From Streptomyces griseochromogenes (lineage in GTDB: Bacteria > Actinomycetota > Actinomycetes > Streptomycetales > Streptomycetaceae): a stretch of DNA of 64,000 nucleotides. Below are positions 53,757-62,803 of the stretch, one piece after another. The stretch covers positions 7,068,001-7,132,000 of the forward strand of contig NZ_CP016279.1 of NCBI RefSeq assembly GCF_001542625.1, given 5' to 3'. A model generated the notes under the pieces. It did no database searches. It was given only the letters and a program-made list of their open reading frames with translations, and had not been told where the DNA came from. The position numbers and the translations under genes were made by a program. How positions within the stretch are numbered: the first letter of the stretch is position 1; every line of letters begins with the position of its first letter.

Positions 53757-54065
53757 ATGCGAGCACAACGCGCGACGCGTCTCGCCGCGGTGTCCGCGGT
53801 CGGCATTCTGATGGCCGGCGGCGCCGCGATCGGCACAGCGGGCCCGGCCGCGGCAGCGGCCCCCGCCGTGCACACACATGTCACCACCGACCGGTGCGGT
53901 GACTGGGGCCGGGGCTGCTTCGACCATGGGTTCCGCTTCGACCACGGGTTCCGCTTCAACCACGGGTTCGACCACGGGTTCCGCTTCAACCACGGGTTCG
54001 ACCACGGGTTCGACCACCACGGCTTCTTCTTCAACCACGGAGGTGCCGTGATCATCGTGCTCTAG
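53757..54065 (+). CDS. small secreted His-Gly-Phe repeat protein
   Basis: This 102-aa protein begins with a Sec signal peptide (RATRLAAVSAVGILMAGGAA; probable cleavage after the Ala run near residue 35). The mature part has a Cys pair in RCGDWGRGC, then eight copies of an HGF core separated by Asp, Asn or Arg-Phe, and ends in NHGGAVIIVL. ggaaggg precedes the start. I recognise no family. Regular His plus Phe suggests metal binding, or a low-complexity aggregating or adhesive surface protein. It is convergent with the ABC importer genes. Confidence 0.65.
   Translation: MRAQRATRLAAVSAVGILMAGGAAIGTAGPAAAAAPAVHTHVTTDRCGDWGRGCFDHGFRFDHGFRFNHGFDHGFRFNHGFDHGFDHHGFFFNHGGAVIIVL
53928..54048 (+). repeat. 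in-frame tandem repeats coding for DHGF/NHGF units
   Basis: Variants of gaccacgggttc and aaccacgggttc, alternating with cgcttc, repeat through this stretch. Near-identical codons show recent slippage rather than selection for protein alone, and copy number may vary between strains. Confidence 0.7.
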
Positions 54066-54080
54066 TAATGCCTCGGACAT

Positions 54081-54096
54081 CGCACGGCCCCGTGCG
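54081..54096. terminator. short convergent hairpin
   Basis: cgcacggccccgtgcg forms a compact stem with a minimal loop, followed by a G-run on the plus strand. It lies in the 45-base gap between convergent genes and may stop transcription in both directions, though it is short. Confidence 0.4.
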
Positions 54097-54110
54097 GGGG
54101 GGCGGCGCCG

Positions 54111-55274
54111 TCACTTTCCCCAGATCCTCCGGTATGCCTCCCGGTAGCCCGACGGGTCCCAGGTCGTGGCGCCGTCGCTGTTGTCGATCGTGGTGATGTG
54201 GACAGGAGCCACATAACGGCTGGCGGGGCGGCCGGAGAAGGCGCGGTTGAACTCGTCGACGATCTGCCAGCCCTGCAGGGACAGCGGCTCGGGCACGGTG
54301 GCCGCCTGGTACTGCTTGTCGTTGATGCGCTGGAAGGCGGACGGGTCGCCGTCTCCCGCGCCGATGTTGAAGGGCGGCCCGGCGCCCTTCTTGCCCGCGG
54401 CGCGGAAGGCCGGGGCGGCATCGGCGAAGTACAGATCGTTGATGGCGACGGAATACGTCCACCGGCCGGGAAAGCGGGACAGGAGCGAGGAGATCTCCTG
54501 GGGTGTGCGGCTGCTCGCGTCCGGGATCGGGATGTTCTCGTACGCCAGCAGCCGCACGCCCGAGCAGGTGGCGAGCTGCTTCCTGATCAGTTCGGACTTG
54601 TTCTTGGCGAAGGGGATCGAGGCGTCGGTGAAGAGCACGACCCCGGCTCGGCCCTCGGATGTCGCGATGACCCATTGCGCGCTGACCGCGGCCACGTCCT
54701 CGACCTTGGTGGTGATGTTGGTGAAGAGCTCGGGCCGTCGGCTGGGGCCCGGGGAGGCGACCGCGTGCCAGCCGATGAGCGGGATGCGTGCCGCGTGGGC
54801 ACGGGCGACCTGCTGCGAGGTCGCGTCGGGGTCGAACCCTCCGATGACGATGCCGGAGGGCTTGAGGGCCACGGCCTGGCTCATCGCCGCCTGGATGCCG
54901 GCGGGGGTTCCGCCGCCGTCGATCACCCGGACGTTCCAGCCGATGACCCGCGCGGCTTCCCGTACGCCGTCGGCGGCGCCCGCGGCTCCCGGATTGGTCA
55001 TGGTCTGGGCGACGTAGACGATGGTCTTTCCGGCCACCGCCCTGGGGCCGCTGGTGGGCCCGTCCCACGGGACGTCGGTCCGCTCCGCCCGGCCGACGGC
55101 GGCCCCGGCCCTGGCCTGGGCTCCGGGGCAGCCGCTCGGCCCAGAGGGGGAGGCTCCCGGGCCGCTCGACGAGCCGCGTTCGCAGCCTGCCAGGACGGCT
55201 GCGGCGACCAGCAGGGCGGTGGCGGCGGACCGTGGGCCGTGGACGCCGGGGGTGGCCTTGCGGTTGCGGTGCAC
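54111..55274 (-). CDS. sugar-type ABC importer substrate-binding lipoprotein
   Basis: This 387-aa protein has a signal peptide ending in a lipobox LAGC (Cys31), followed by a Ser/Gly-rich stretch. The periplasmic-binding domain of RbsB/xylose type (Peripla_BP_4) follows: TIVYVAQTMTNPGAAGAADG, PSGIVIGGFDPDATSQQVAR, AARIPLIGWHA and YSVAINDLYFADAAPAF. It would be anchored outside the membrane and feed the permease encoded 69 bases upstream in the same operon. The sugar cannot be read from the sequence; asymmetric residues in the pocket suggest a pentose, autoinducer-2-like or purine ligand as options. Confidence 0.85.
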   Translation of the reverse strand: MHRNRKATPGVHGPRSAATALLVAAAVLAGCERGSSSGPGASPSGPSGCPGAQARAGAAVGRAERTDVPWDGPTSGPRAVAGKTIVYVAQTMTNPGAAGAADGVREAARVIGWNVRVIDGGGTPAGIQAAMSQAVALKPSGIVIGGFDPDATSQQVARAHAARIPLIGWHAVASPGPSRRPELFTNITTKVEDVAAVSAQWVIATSEGRAGVVLFTDASIPFAKNKSELIRKQLATCSGVRLLAYENIPIPDASSRTPQEISSLLSRFPGRWTYSVAINDLYFADAAPAFRAAGKKGAGPPFNIGAGDGDPSAFQRINDKQYQAATVPEPLSLQGWQIVDEFNRAFSGRPASRYVAPVHITTIDNSDGATTWDPSGYREAYRRIWGK

Positions 55275-55343
55275 GGAAGCTCCTCGCTGAGGGGGAGGCG
55301 GGAGGATGCGCCCTGGGCGCGGCGGTGAGGCTCGCGGCGTGGG

Positions 55344-56471
55344 TCAGGGAGTGCTGCCGGCCGGGCCGTCGTCCTCGGCGGGCGGCGGCTGAGGTGGCGC
55401 GGCGGGTGCGTCGCGGGCCGTGACGGCGCCGGTGCTCAGTCGCCGGCGAGCGGAGTAGCCGGCCAGGCCGACGGCGAGGAGCAGGGTGCCGCCGTAGAAC
55501 AGCGGGACCGTCCAGAAGTCCGCGCCCATCTGGGTGATGCCGGTCAGGCCGACGGCGAGGACGGCGACGGCGACGAGGGTGCCCATGGCGTTGGGGCGGC
55601 CGGGCTTGATCGCGGTGGAGCCGAGGAGGGCGCCGGCGAAGGCGGGCAGCAGGTAGTCGAGGCCGACGCTCGGATTGCCGATCTGTTGCTGGGCCGCGAG
55701 CAGTACTCCGGCGAAGCCGACGATCAGCCCCGATGCGGCGAAGGCGTAGACGGTGTATCTGCGGGTGGGGATGCCCACGAGGTCGGCGGCGCGCGGGTTC
55801 GCCCCGATGACGTACAGGTACCGGCCGATCGGCAGTCGCTCCAGCACCAGCCAGAGGGCGAGCGCGAGCGCGAGTACGTAGCAGGCGGGGAGGGGAACGC
55901 CGAGGAACGTGGAGTCGTAGAGGTCGGTGAAGGCGGCGGGCAGGCCGTGCGGGCCAGGGACGATCCGGCCGCCGCCGGTGATCCAGCCGCTCACGGCGTA
56001 CAGCATGCTGCCGGTCCCGAGCGTGGCGATGAAGGAGTCGATCCGGCCGAACTCGACGATCACACCGTTGAGCACACCCACGACGACCCCACCGGCGATC
56101 ACGACGAGACAGGCGAGCGGCCAGGGCCAGCCGCCGCCCACCAGGAGCCGCATCACCATGACGTGCGCGAGGCCGAGGCCGTAGCCGAGGGAGAGGTCGA
56201 ACGCGCCGGTCACGATGGGCACCATGGCCGCCAGTGCGAGGACGGCCGGGATCGACTGGGTGAACAGGATCGAGTCGACGGTGTCCAGGGTGGGGAAGGT
56301 GCGCGGCAGGGTGACGGAGAAGACGAGGAAGAGCAGGGCGGTGAGAGCCGGCAGGCCGTAGGCGCCGATGAGGCGTCCGCCCGGGCCCCGTGGCCGGACC
56401 GTCCGTCGTCCGGGCCCGCTCAGCGGGCCCGGACGCTGCGGGCGTGGCCGGGGCGGGGGCGAGGCGGTCAC
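55344..56471 (-). CDS. sugar-type ABC importer permease (RbsC-like)
   Basis: This 375-aa protein has about nine to ten hydrophobic helices and family motifs FDLSLGYGLGLAHVMVMRLL, NGVIVEFGRIDSFIATLGTG, IGANPRAADLVGIPTRRYTV and GSTAIKPGRPNAMGTLVAVA, as in BPD_transp_2 permeases. The GTG start at 56471 overlaps the ATPase stop (GTGA). The N-terminal 35 residues and the last 30 are Pro/Arg- or Pro/Ala-rich extensions. A single permease gene implies a homodimer. Confidence 0.86.
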   Translation of the reverse strand: MTASPPPRPRPQRPGPLSGPGRRTVRPRGPGGRLIGAYGLPALTALLFLVFSVTLPRTFPTLDTVDSILFTQSIPAVLALAAMVPIVTGAFDLSLGYGLGLAHVMVMRLLVGGGWPWPLACLVVIAGGVVVGVLNGVIVEFGRIDSFIATLGTGSMLYAVSGWITGGGRIVPGPHGLPAAFTDLYDSTFLGVPLPACYVLALALALWLVLERLPIGRYLYVIGANPRAADLVGIPTRRYTVYAFAASGLIVGFAGVLLAAQQQIGNPSVGLDYLLPAFAGALLGSTAIKPGRPNAMGTLVAVAVLAVGLTGITQMGADFWTVPLFYGGTLLLAVGLAGYSARRRLSTGAVTARDAPAAPPQPPPAEDDGPAGSTP

Positions 56472-58057
56472 GGGTTCGTCGCGGTTCCGGAGGCAGGCAG
56501 GGCCGAGGCCGCCCGGGTGAGCCCCGCGGCCGTGAGGGCCGGACCGGTCAGCTCGGCGGTCACGGTTCCGCGGACGAGGACCAGGGCCCGTCGGCACAGG
56601 TCCGCGACCTCCCCGAAGTCGGTGGAGATGAGGAGCACCGCGAGCCCGGCGGCGAGCGCCTCGTCGAGCAGCCGGTGGATCGCGGCCTTGGCACCGACGT
56701 CCACGCTCGCCGTCGGTTCCTCGAGGATCAGCAGGCGCAGGCCCACGCTCAGCCATCGGCCGATCATGACCTTCTGCTGGTTTCCGCCCGACAAGGTGGC
56801 GATACGGGCCTCGGTGTCGCGGGGACGTACCGAGAACCGCTCGATCAGGGCGGCGGCCTCGGCGCGTTCGCGTCGGGGACCGGTCCAGCGCAGTGCGGAG
56901 AGGCCTCCCGCGCGGGGGTTGGCCAGGAGGTTCTCCCGTACGGTCAGCTCGGACAGGCAGCCTTCCCGTTGTCTGTCGCCGGGCACGAGGGCGACCCCGA
57001 GCGCGACGGCGTCCGCGACCGTGCGGGGGCGGTAGGGGCGGCCGCCGAGCAGGGCCCGTCCGCCGAGCAGGGGCCGGGAACCCGCGAGGGCCCGGCCCAG
57101 GTCCATGTGTCCGGCGCCCGAGAGGCCGACCAGGCCCAGGACTTCCCCGGCCGCGAGCTCCAGGCTGACCGGTCCCGCGCCGGCGGTCCGTACCCCGTCG
57201 AGGGTCAGGACGGCCGGGCCGCCGGCCGGGGCCGTGGCGGGGCGGTGGCGGGCCGGCTCCTCGCCGGTGATGTCGTGCACCAGGCGGGCCGGGCTGTGGC
57301 CCGCCACCGCGCCGTGGCTGACCAGGCGGCCGTCGCGCAGGACGGCGAAGGTGTCGGCGACCTCGTACACCTCGTCCAGGCGGTGGCTCACGTAGAGGAT
57401 GCCGTGCCCCTGGTCGCGCAGGGTGTGCAGGACCCGGAAGAGCCGGGCGCAGTCGGCGGCGGGCAGGCGGGCGGTCGGCTCGTCGAGGACGATGAGCCGC
57501 GCCCGCGACGCGAGGGCCCGGGCGATGGCGACCAGGGACCGCTCGGCCGGTGCGAGGTCGGCGATCGGCGTGTCGGGGTCGAGATGTGCGGCGACGCTCC
57601 GCAGCGCCTCGGTGCAGCGCTTTCGCGTCCGCCGCCAGGAGATCAGTCCGGCCCGGCGCTCGTATCCGGTGTTCAGCGCGATGTTCTCGGCGACGGTCAT
57701 CCACTCCACGAGCCCGAGGTCCTGGTGGATGAAGGACATGCTGTGGGAGGCGGCATGGGTGCCGAGCGGGTGACCGTCCACCGTGATCCGTCCGGAGTCG
57801 GCGTGGTGGACGCCGGCGAGCACCTTGATGAGGGTGGACTTCCCGGCTCCGTTGGGGCCGAGGAGGGCGAGGACGCTGCCGGCGTGGACATCGAGGTCGA
57901 CGCCGTCCAGCGCGAGCGTCCCGCCGAACCGCTTGCCGAGCCCACGGATACGGACCAGAGGTTCCGCCGCGGAGGGCGGGACCGTGGCAGAGATGTCGTG
58001 AGCGTCGTGCACGGACAGCTCCGGGGGTCGGACCGGCGAGTTCTTCCCGACTGGCAC
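56468..58057 (-). CDS. sugar-type ABC importer double ATPase (RbsA-like)
   Basis: This 529-aa protein has two ABC domains. The first has intact Walker A (GPNGAGKST, about 69), a degenerate signature LAPAERSLVAIARAL instead of LSGGQ, and Walker B LIVLDEPTARL. The second lacks the Walker A lysine (LSGAGHMDLGRAL), as usual in this family, but keeps LSGGNQQK and LLILEEPTASVD. It energises the RbsC-like permease. Several in-frame starts exist in the first 30 residues (an internal GTG lies at the VHDAHD position); the farthest, ATG 58057, is given here. It is the first gene of the importer operon. Confidence 0.85.
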   Translation of the reverse strand: MPVGKNSPVRPPELSVHDAHDISATVPPSAAEPLVRIRGLGKRFGGTLALDGVDLDVHAGSVLALLGPNGAGKSTLIKVLAGVHHADSGRITVDGHPLGTHAASHSMSFIHQDLGLVEWMTVAENIALNTGYERRAGLISWRRTRKRCTEALRSVAAHLDPDTPIADLAPAERSLVAIARALASRARLIVLDEPTARLPAADCARLFRVLHTLRDQGHGILYVSHRLDEVYEVADTFAVLRDGRLVSHGAVAGHSPARLVHDITGEEPARHRPATAPAGGPAVLTLDGVRTAGAGPVSLELAAGEVLGLVGLSGAGHMDLGRALAGSRPLLGGRALLGGRPYRPRTVADAVALGVALVPGDRQREGCLSELTVRENLLANPRAGGLSALRWTGPRRERAEAAALIERFSVRPRDTEARIATLSGGNQQKVMIGRWLSVGLRLLILEEPTASVDVGAKAAIHRLLDEALAAGLAVLLISTDFGEVADLCRRALVLVRGTVTAELTGPALTAAGLTRAASALPASGTATNP

Positions 58058-58160
58058 CAGCGATACTAGCGGCCCATATCACGACATCTGCGACATCTTG
58101 CCACCGGCCGTGCCTCCAACGGATCAGCTCGTCGTGACGTGAGCGGATCAGCGGACCGCC

Positions 58161-61067
58161 TCAGACGCCGGCGAGCCCGCATTCGGCCCAGATGACCTTG
58201 CCCTGCGGCTTGTACCGGGTGCCCCAGCTCTGTGCCAGCTGGGCGACGAGGAACAGTCCGCGTCCTCCCTCGTCGGTGCTGGCCGCCCGGCGCAGGTGCG
58301 GGGCGGTGTTGCTGGTGTCGGAGACCTCGCAGATCAGACCGCGGTCATGGAGGAGCCGCACCCGGATGGGCCCGGCACCGTGACGGATGGCGTTGGTGAC
58401 GAGCTCGCTGAGCATCAGCTCCGCCGCGAACGCGGCCTCGTCGAGTCCCCAGTCGGCCAGCTGGCGCAGGGCGGCGGCGCGCACGTCACTGACCCGGGCC
58501 GGGTCGGCGGGCAGGTCCCAGGTGGCGATCCGCCGGGGGTCGAGGGCGCGGGTGCGGGCGACGAGCAGGGCGATGTCGTCACAGGGGTGGGCGGGCGCCA
58601 CGGTGTCCAGCACCGCCTGGCAGGTCTCCTCGGGCGCGCGCTCCGGGTGGGCCAGGGCGCCGCGCAGCTGGTCGAGGACCACGTCGACGTCGCGGTTGCG
58701 GTCCTCGATGAGTCCGTCGGTGTAGAGGACCAGCTGGCTGCCCTGGGGGAGCTCGATCTCGGCGGCCTCGAACGGCAGTCCCCCGAGGCCGAGCGGAGGT
58801 CCGGCGGGCAGGTCGGGGAACGAGACGGTGCCGTCGGGGTGGACCAGCGCGGGCGGCGGGTGGCCGGCACGGGCCATGGTGCACTGCTGCGTGGTCGGGT
58901 CGTAGATGGCGTACAGACAGGTCGCGCCGACGATGCCGACGCCGTCGGCCGCGGGTTCCTCCCGGTCCAGGCGTCCCACGAGGTTGTCGAGCTGGATGAG
59001 GACTTCGTCCGGAGGGAAGTCGAGTTCGGCGAAGCTGCGCGCGGCGGTCCGCAGCCGGCCCATGGTGGCGGCGGAGAGAATGCCGTGGCCGACGACATCG
59101 CCGACGAAGAGGCCGACGCGGGCGCCGGACAGGGGGATGACGTCGTACCAGTCCCCTCCGACGTCGGACTCGGCGGGCAGGTAGCGGTGGGCGACCTCCA
59201 CGGCGTCCTGGTCGGGCAGACCGTGCGGGAGCAGGCTGCGCTGCAGGGCCAGGACCATGGTGCGTTCACGGGTGTAGCGCCGGGCGTTGTCGATGGACAG
59301 TGCGGCGCGGGTGGCGAGCTCCTGGGCCAGCGAGCGGTCGTCGTCCCCGAAGGGAGCGGGGTTCTGCTCCTGTGCGCGGTAGAAGGCGACGACGCCCAGG
59401 ACGACACCCCGGGCGACGAGGGGCACCGCGATGAGGGAGTGGACATGGCCGAGCAGCCGCTCGGTGTGCTCGGGGTCGTGCGCGAGCCAGCCGGCGGCGA
59501 CGTTCAGGTCGGGTTCCAGCACCGCCTGGCCGGTGGTCAGACATCGCAGGTGGGGCGTGGCCGGGCCGTAGTCGGCTCGCTTGCCGACCGGTATGAAGGG
59601 AGCGTCGTCGCGGATGCCGTGGACCACCGCGCGGCACAGGTCACCGCGGGGATCGGTGGACTCCTCGCCGTGCAGTACGGCCTCGGGCAGGTCGATGGTG
59701 ACGAAGTCGGCCAGTCGCGGCACCGCCGTCTCGGCGAGTTCCTGGGCGGTGCGGCGCACGTCCAGGGTGGTGCCTATGCGGGCGCTGGCCTCGGTCAGCA
59801 GCTCCAGACGGCGGCGCGCGGCCACGGCGTACGTCCCCACGCCCGGCTCCCCCACCATCACGAGCCCTCGCGCGGGAGGCGGGGAGTCGAGGTGATCGCC
59901 CGTCGCGCCGTCGCCACCGTCGGCGCCGTCGGTCGTCGCACCCTCGCCGCTCGGAGCGATCCGGCCGAATGTCACGTCGGGAAGGTACCCCGGCATCGTG
60001 GGGCGGCGCGGACGTCCGGACGCCGCGACGCCGGAATCGGCCACGGGCCCCGCGGACAGGGGGACTGCGGCGGGCTCGGCGGGGAAGCCCCGCGGCTGGT
60101 CCATGCGGTGCGGGAAGGCGAAGGGCTCGTGCGGGGCGCGGCCGTGCAGCACGGCCTCGATGGCGATGCCCTCCACTCCGGAGGCGCTCGTCATCGGACG
60201 GCTCACGAGCGTGACCTGCCGGCCGGCGGGCAGGGACACCTCGACCGCGGCCCGCTGCGCGCGCGAGATCAGTTCGGCGGCCCGGTCCATGAGGATCGCC
60301 CGGTCATGGGGATGCAGTTCGAGAGCCAGCTCGTCGACCCCGATGCCGCGGGGCGGGGCGGCGACGGTCCGGGCGGCCAGGTACGCCCGCAGCAGAGCGC
60401 GCTCACGCGCGGAACTCTGCCCCAGAAGCCGGCGCTCGATGGCCCCGGCCGCCTTGCGTATCACGGCGGCCAGCGCCGCGTCGTCGGCACTGCGCGGATA
60501 GCCGAAGCACAGGACGCCCTCGATGCGGCCGCTGAGCGGGTCGCGTACGGGCAGCGCGCGGCAGGCGCTGCCCTGGGAGCGCTCGGCGAAGTGTTCGGCA
60601 CCGTAGACCCGGATGAGCTGCCGCTCCGCGAGGGCGAGGCCGATGCCGTTGGTGCCGGCGACCTGCTCGGCGAACACGAACCCGGGGACGCTCTGGATCG
60701 CCGGAAGGCTCCTGGCCAGCGATGGCTCGCCGAAACGGCGCAACAGGACCGTTCCGCTCGCGTCGGCGACGCAGATGTTCATCGCACTGCCGGCGAACCT
60801 GGCCTGCAGCCGGTCGAGCACCGGCACGGCCGCGCGGATGATCCGGCTGTCCGGGTCGATGTCCTCCCGGAAGGGGAGGTCGGACTGGTCCGGCGACAGC
60901 CCCAGCGACCTGCAGCGCTGCCAGGAGCTCAGGATCGGCTTTCGCACACCCGTCCCGACCGGCTCCCCTTGGAGAAACCGCTCACGGAAACGAGTGGGGC
61001 CCCTGCCGTCTGCCACACGCCCAGCCGGTATCGGTTCACCGCCGGACCGAATCACGCTCCGCCTCAC
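58161..61067 (-). CDS. GAF / SpoIIE-type PP2C phosphatase with HATPase_c domain
   Basis: This 968-aa signalling protein has four parts. An N-terminal AcoR-like GAF region (ILSSWQRCRSLGLSP, FVFAEQVAGTNGIGLALAER) comes first, and a second GAF (about 430-590; RRLELLTEASARIGTTLDVR) follows a disordered linker. The SpoIIE phosphatase (about 620-830) shows VGGDWYDVI, VGDVVGHG and LYTDGLIEDRN as metal-binding acids. A C-terminal anti-sigma-type HATPase domain has SELVTNAIRHGAG and STDEGGRGLFLVAQLA. Such proteins set partner-switching networks, dephosphorylating anti-anti-sigma factors and binding or phosphorylating them in turn. No sigma factor gene is adjacent. The ligand of the GAF domains is unknown. 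Confidence 0.88.
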   Translation of the reverse strand: MRRSVIRSGGEPIPAGRVADGRGPTRFRERFLQGEPVGTGVRKPILSSWQRCRSLGLSPDQSDLPFREDIDPDSRIIRAAVPVLDRLQARFAGSAMNICVADASGTVLLRRFGEPSLARSLPAIQSVPGFVFAEQVAGTNGIGLALAERQLIRVYGAEHFAERSQGSACRALPVRDPLSGRIEGVLCFGYPRSADDAALAAVIRKAAGAIERRLLGQSSARERALLRAYLAARTVAAPPRGIGVDELALELHPHDRAILMDRAAELISRAQRAAVEVSLPAGRQVTLVSRPMTSASGVEGIAIEAVLHGRAPHEPFAFPHRMDQPRGFPAEPAAVPLSAGPVADSGVAASGRPRRPTMPGYLPDVTFGRIAPSGEGATTDGADGGDGATGDHLDSPPPARGLVMVGEPGVGTYAVAARRRLELLTEASARIGTTLDVRRTAQELAETAVPRLADFVTIDLPEAVLHGEESTDPRGDLCRAVVHGIRDDAPFIPVGKRADYGPATPHLRCLTTGQAVLEPDLNVAAGWLAHDPEHTERLLGHVHSLIAVPLVARGVVLGVVAFYRAQEQNPAPFGDDDRSLAQELATRAALSIDNARRYTRERTMVLALQRSLLPHGLPDQDAVEVAHRYLPAESDVGGDWYDVIPLSGARVGLFVGDVVGHGILSAATMGRLRTAARSFAELDFPPDEVLIQLDNLVGRLDREEPAADGVGIVGATCLYAIYDPTTQQCTMARAGHPPPALVHPDGTVSFPDLPAGPPLGLGGLPFEAAEIELPQGSQLVLYTDGLIEDRNRDVDVVLDQLRGALAHPERAPEETCQAVLDTVAPAHPCDDIALLVARTRALDPRRIATWDLPADPARVSDVRAAALRQLADWGLDEAAFAAELMLSELVTNAIRHGAGPIRVRLLHDRGLICEVSDTSNTAPHLRRAASTDEGGRGLFLVAQLAQSWGTRYKPQGKVIWAECGLAGV

Positions 61068-61185
61068 TTCCGCTTTAGCTGGTCCACATATGGAAAATAT
61101 CTGGCATTGACGAGGATACGGACATTAGGCACGTGAGTCACGATTCACCAGGTCCGCACCGGCCATGTCCGGTGCGCAGGACTCG

Positions 61186-62154
61186 TCAGAGGACCGCGAC
61201 CGGGCTGACGGGCGAGCCCGTCCCGCCCGGGACGTTCAACGGCGCCACGACGAACAGGAACTCGTACCACCCCGCCTCGGCGGTCGCGGCGGAGAGGGCC
61301 TCCAGGTCGAGGTTGTCCAGCAACGGCACTCCCAGCGCGGCCAGGGCCAGGGCATGGACCGGAGAGTGCACGCCGTCCACGGGCGAGGGCCGTACGTCGT
61401 TGTCGCCGTCCGCACCGAGCAGCGCGATGCCGCGCTCGGCCAGCACGGGCACGGCGTCCACATGGAAGCCCGCGCTGACCGCCCCGCTGTCCCAGGCGCC
61501 GAGTTCCTGACTGCGGCGGACCCGTCCGGTGCGCAGCAGCACCGCGTCGCCCTCGCCCACGGTCACCCCGAGCGCCTTCTCCGCGGCGAGGACGGCCCCG
61601 GCGTGCACCGCCTGCCCCGGCTCCAGCCAGCCGACGCCGAGAACGGCGGGGAGATCGAGCAGCACACCCCTGGTGACGAGGGGCCCGAGCGCCGAGACCG
61701 CGCCGAAGCGGGCGCCCGCGGCATCGACGGCCTCGTGTGCCGTCCGCCCGTCGTAGAGCTGCCCCTGGTAGGCGATGTGGCACAGCGCGTCGAGATGGGT
61801 GATCGCCTTGCCGTGGTAGTCGGCGGCGATGAAGTCCTTGTACGCGGAGGGTTCAGGGTTCTCCACGTCCCCGAGGTCGGTCATGTGGTGCAGGGCGGGC
61901 TTGTGGTTGTCCGGGCCGGGACGGGTGTTCCAGGGCAGCGCCATCGGGACGACGGTCCCGGACCGCACCATGGCCACGGCCCGCCTCACACGGTCCGCGG
62001 TCACCCGGTTCCAGGCCCCGCGGTCGGCCGGCACCCAGCGACCCCACGTGCGAACCGACTCGAAGAGGGCGTCGAACTCCCGGCGGGAGACAGCGGGCCC
62101 GTTACTGGCACCGGCCGGACCGGGACCCGGGACGTCGGTGGAGCTGGAGCTCAT
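61186..62154 (-). CDS. cyclase-family (kynurenine formamidase-like) metal-dependent hydrolase
   Basis: This 322-aa enzyme belongs to the cyclase family. AITHLDALCHIAYQGQLYDG carries the metal-binding motif H120-x-D122-x(3)-H126, a variant of the H-x-G-T-H-x-D-x-P-x-H pattern. WNTRPGPDNHKPALHHMTDL and GVLLDLPAVLG also fit. Members hydrolyse N-formylkynurenine or related amides and lactones; the substrate here is unknown. No kyn genes neighbour it. The gene is monocistronic, with 118 bases to the phosphatase gene downstream. Confidence 0.82.
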   Translation of the reverse strand: MSSSSTDVPGPGPAGASNGPAVSRREFDALFESVRTWGRWVPADRGAWNRVTADRVRRAVAMVRSGTVVPMALPWNTRPGPDNHKPALHHMTDLGDVENPEPSAYKDFIAADYHGKAITHLDALCHIAYQGQLYDGRTAHEAVDAAGARFGAVSALGPLVTRGVLLDLPAVLGVGWLEPGQAVHAGAVLAAEKALGVTVGEGDAVLLRTGRVRRSQELGAWDSGAVSAGFHVDAVPVLAERGIALLGADGDNDVRPSPVDGVHSPVHALALAALGVPLLDNLDLEALSAATAEAGWYEFLFVVAPLNVPGGTGSPVSPVAVL

Positions 62155-62803
62155 CTGCGCTCACCGTTCCCTGACGCGGAGGAGCGTCGTCCTCGTGATC
62201 TGAAGTCCAGCTTCGCACCGACGAAACCGAGCCGCACCCGCCGGACGATGCCACCTGGACCCGGCAGCCGAGGCCCGCGCCGAGCAGGCTTTCGCCGCCC
62301 GGGTCGGCACACCGATCGCCACCGCCCGACGAAGGCACCGTTGCGGCCCGAGTCCGCGTCAGTGGCGCGACCCGGAGCCGACCGGCATGCCCGAAGCGGG
62401 ACTGGACCACGCGGCCGACGAACTGGCGGTTGATCCGGCTGAGTTGCATCAGCGTGAAGGGCCGCGTCGGAACAGGCGTGGACGGCGACGCGCTCCCGGA
62501 GCAGACGCCCATGACAAACCGACCACGGCAGACTGGTTCCTGACCGACTCACGCCCTCGCCGCCCCCCCCAACGGCCAGGTTCCGAACACCCACCGACGC
62601 GGCCGGGGCCACCGGCAGCCGGTCGGGACTCCACCGCATCTCGATGATCCACCACAGGCCGCCGAGCCATGCTAGGATTTCCGCGTTGCAGTTGTGGTAC
62701 CCATGAACCTATGTGCGCCTGACAGGAATGCTTTCCCCCTCAGGCGCATTATTTGTTTTCCGGCATCTCCGGATGGGGCCTCTGCCTACTGAAGGAGAAT
62801 GTC
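62155..62803. other. intergenic region ending in the cold-shock gene leader
   Basis: From 62155 to about 62670 no frame has a recognisable product and codon pattern is irregular. From 62680 the sequence becomes much less GC-rich (gctaggatttccgcgttgca) and contains the promoter and leader of the cold-shock gene, with a hairpin at 62714-62748. The segment tgctaggatttccgc at about 62671-62685 is a plausible -10-like site. Confidence 0.5.
62714..62748 (+). promoter_or_regulatory. hairpin and T-rich tract in the cold-shock gene leader
   Basis: tgcgcctga (62714-62722) pairs perfectly with tcaggcgca (62740-62748) around a 17-base loop, directly followed by ttatttgtttt. This is the form of an intrinsic terminator or attenuator placed 55 bases before the start codon. 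Cold-shock mRNAs in other bacteria carry temperature-sensing leaders, so a temperature-dependent switch is plausible. Confidence 0.6.

Noticed and set aside
53508..54080. Minus-strand frame of Val/Glu/Pro repeats opposite the His-Gly-Phe gene
   Set aside because: Its repeats are only the complement of the plus-strand repeat; the plus frame has a signal peptide and ribosome binding site.
61145..61783. Arg-rich minus-strand frame within the cyclase gene
   Set aside because: Overlaps the well-supported cyclase frame and has no domain.
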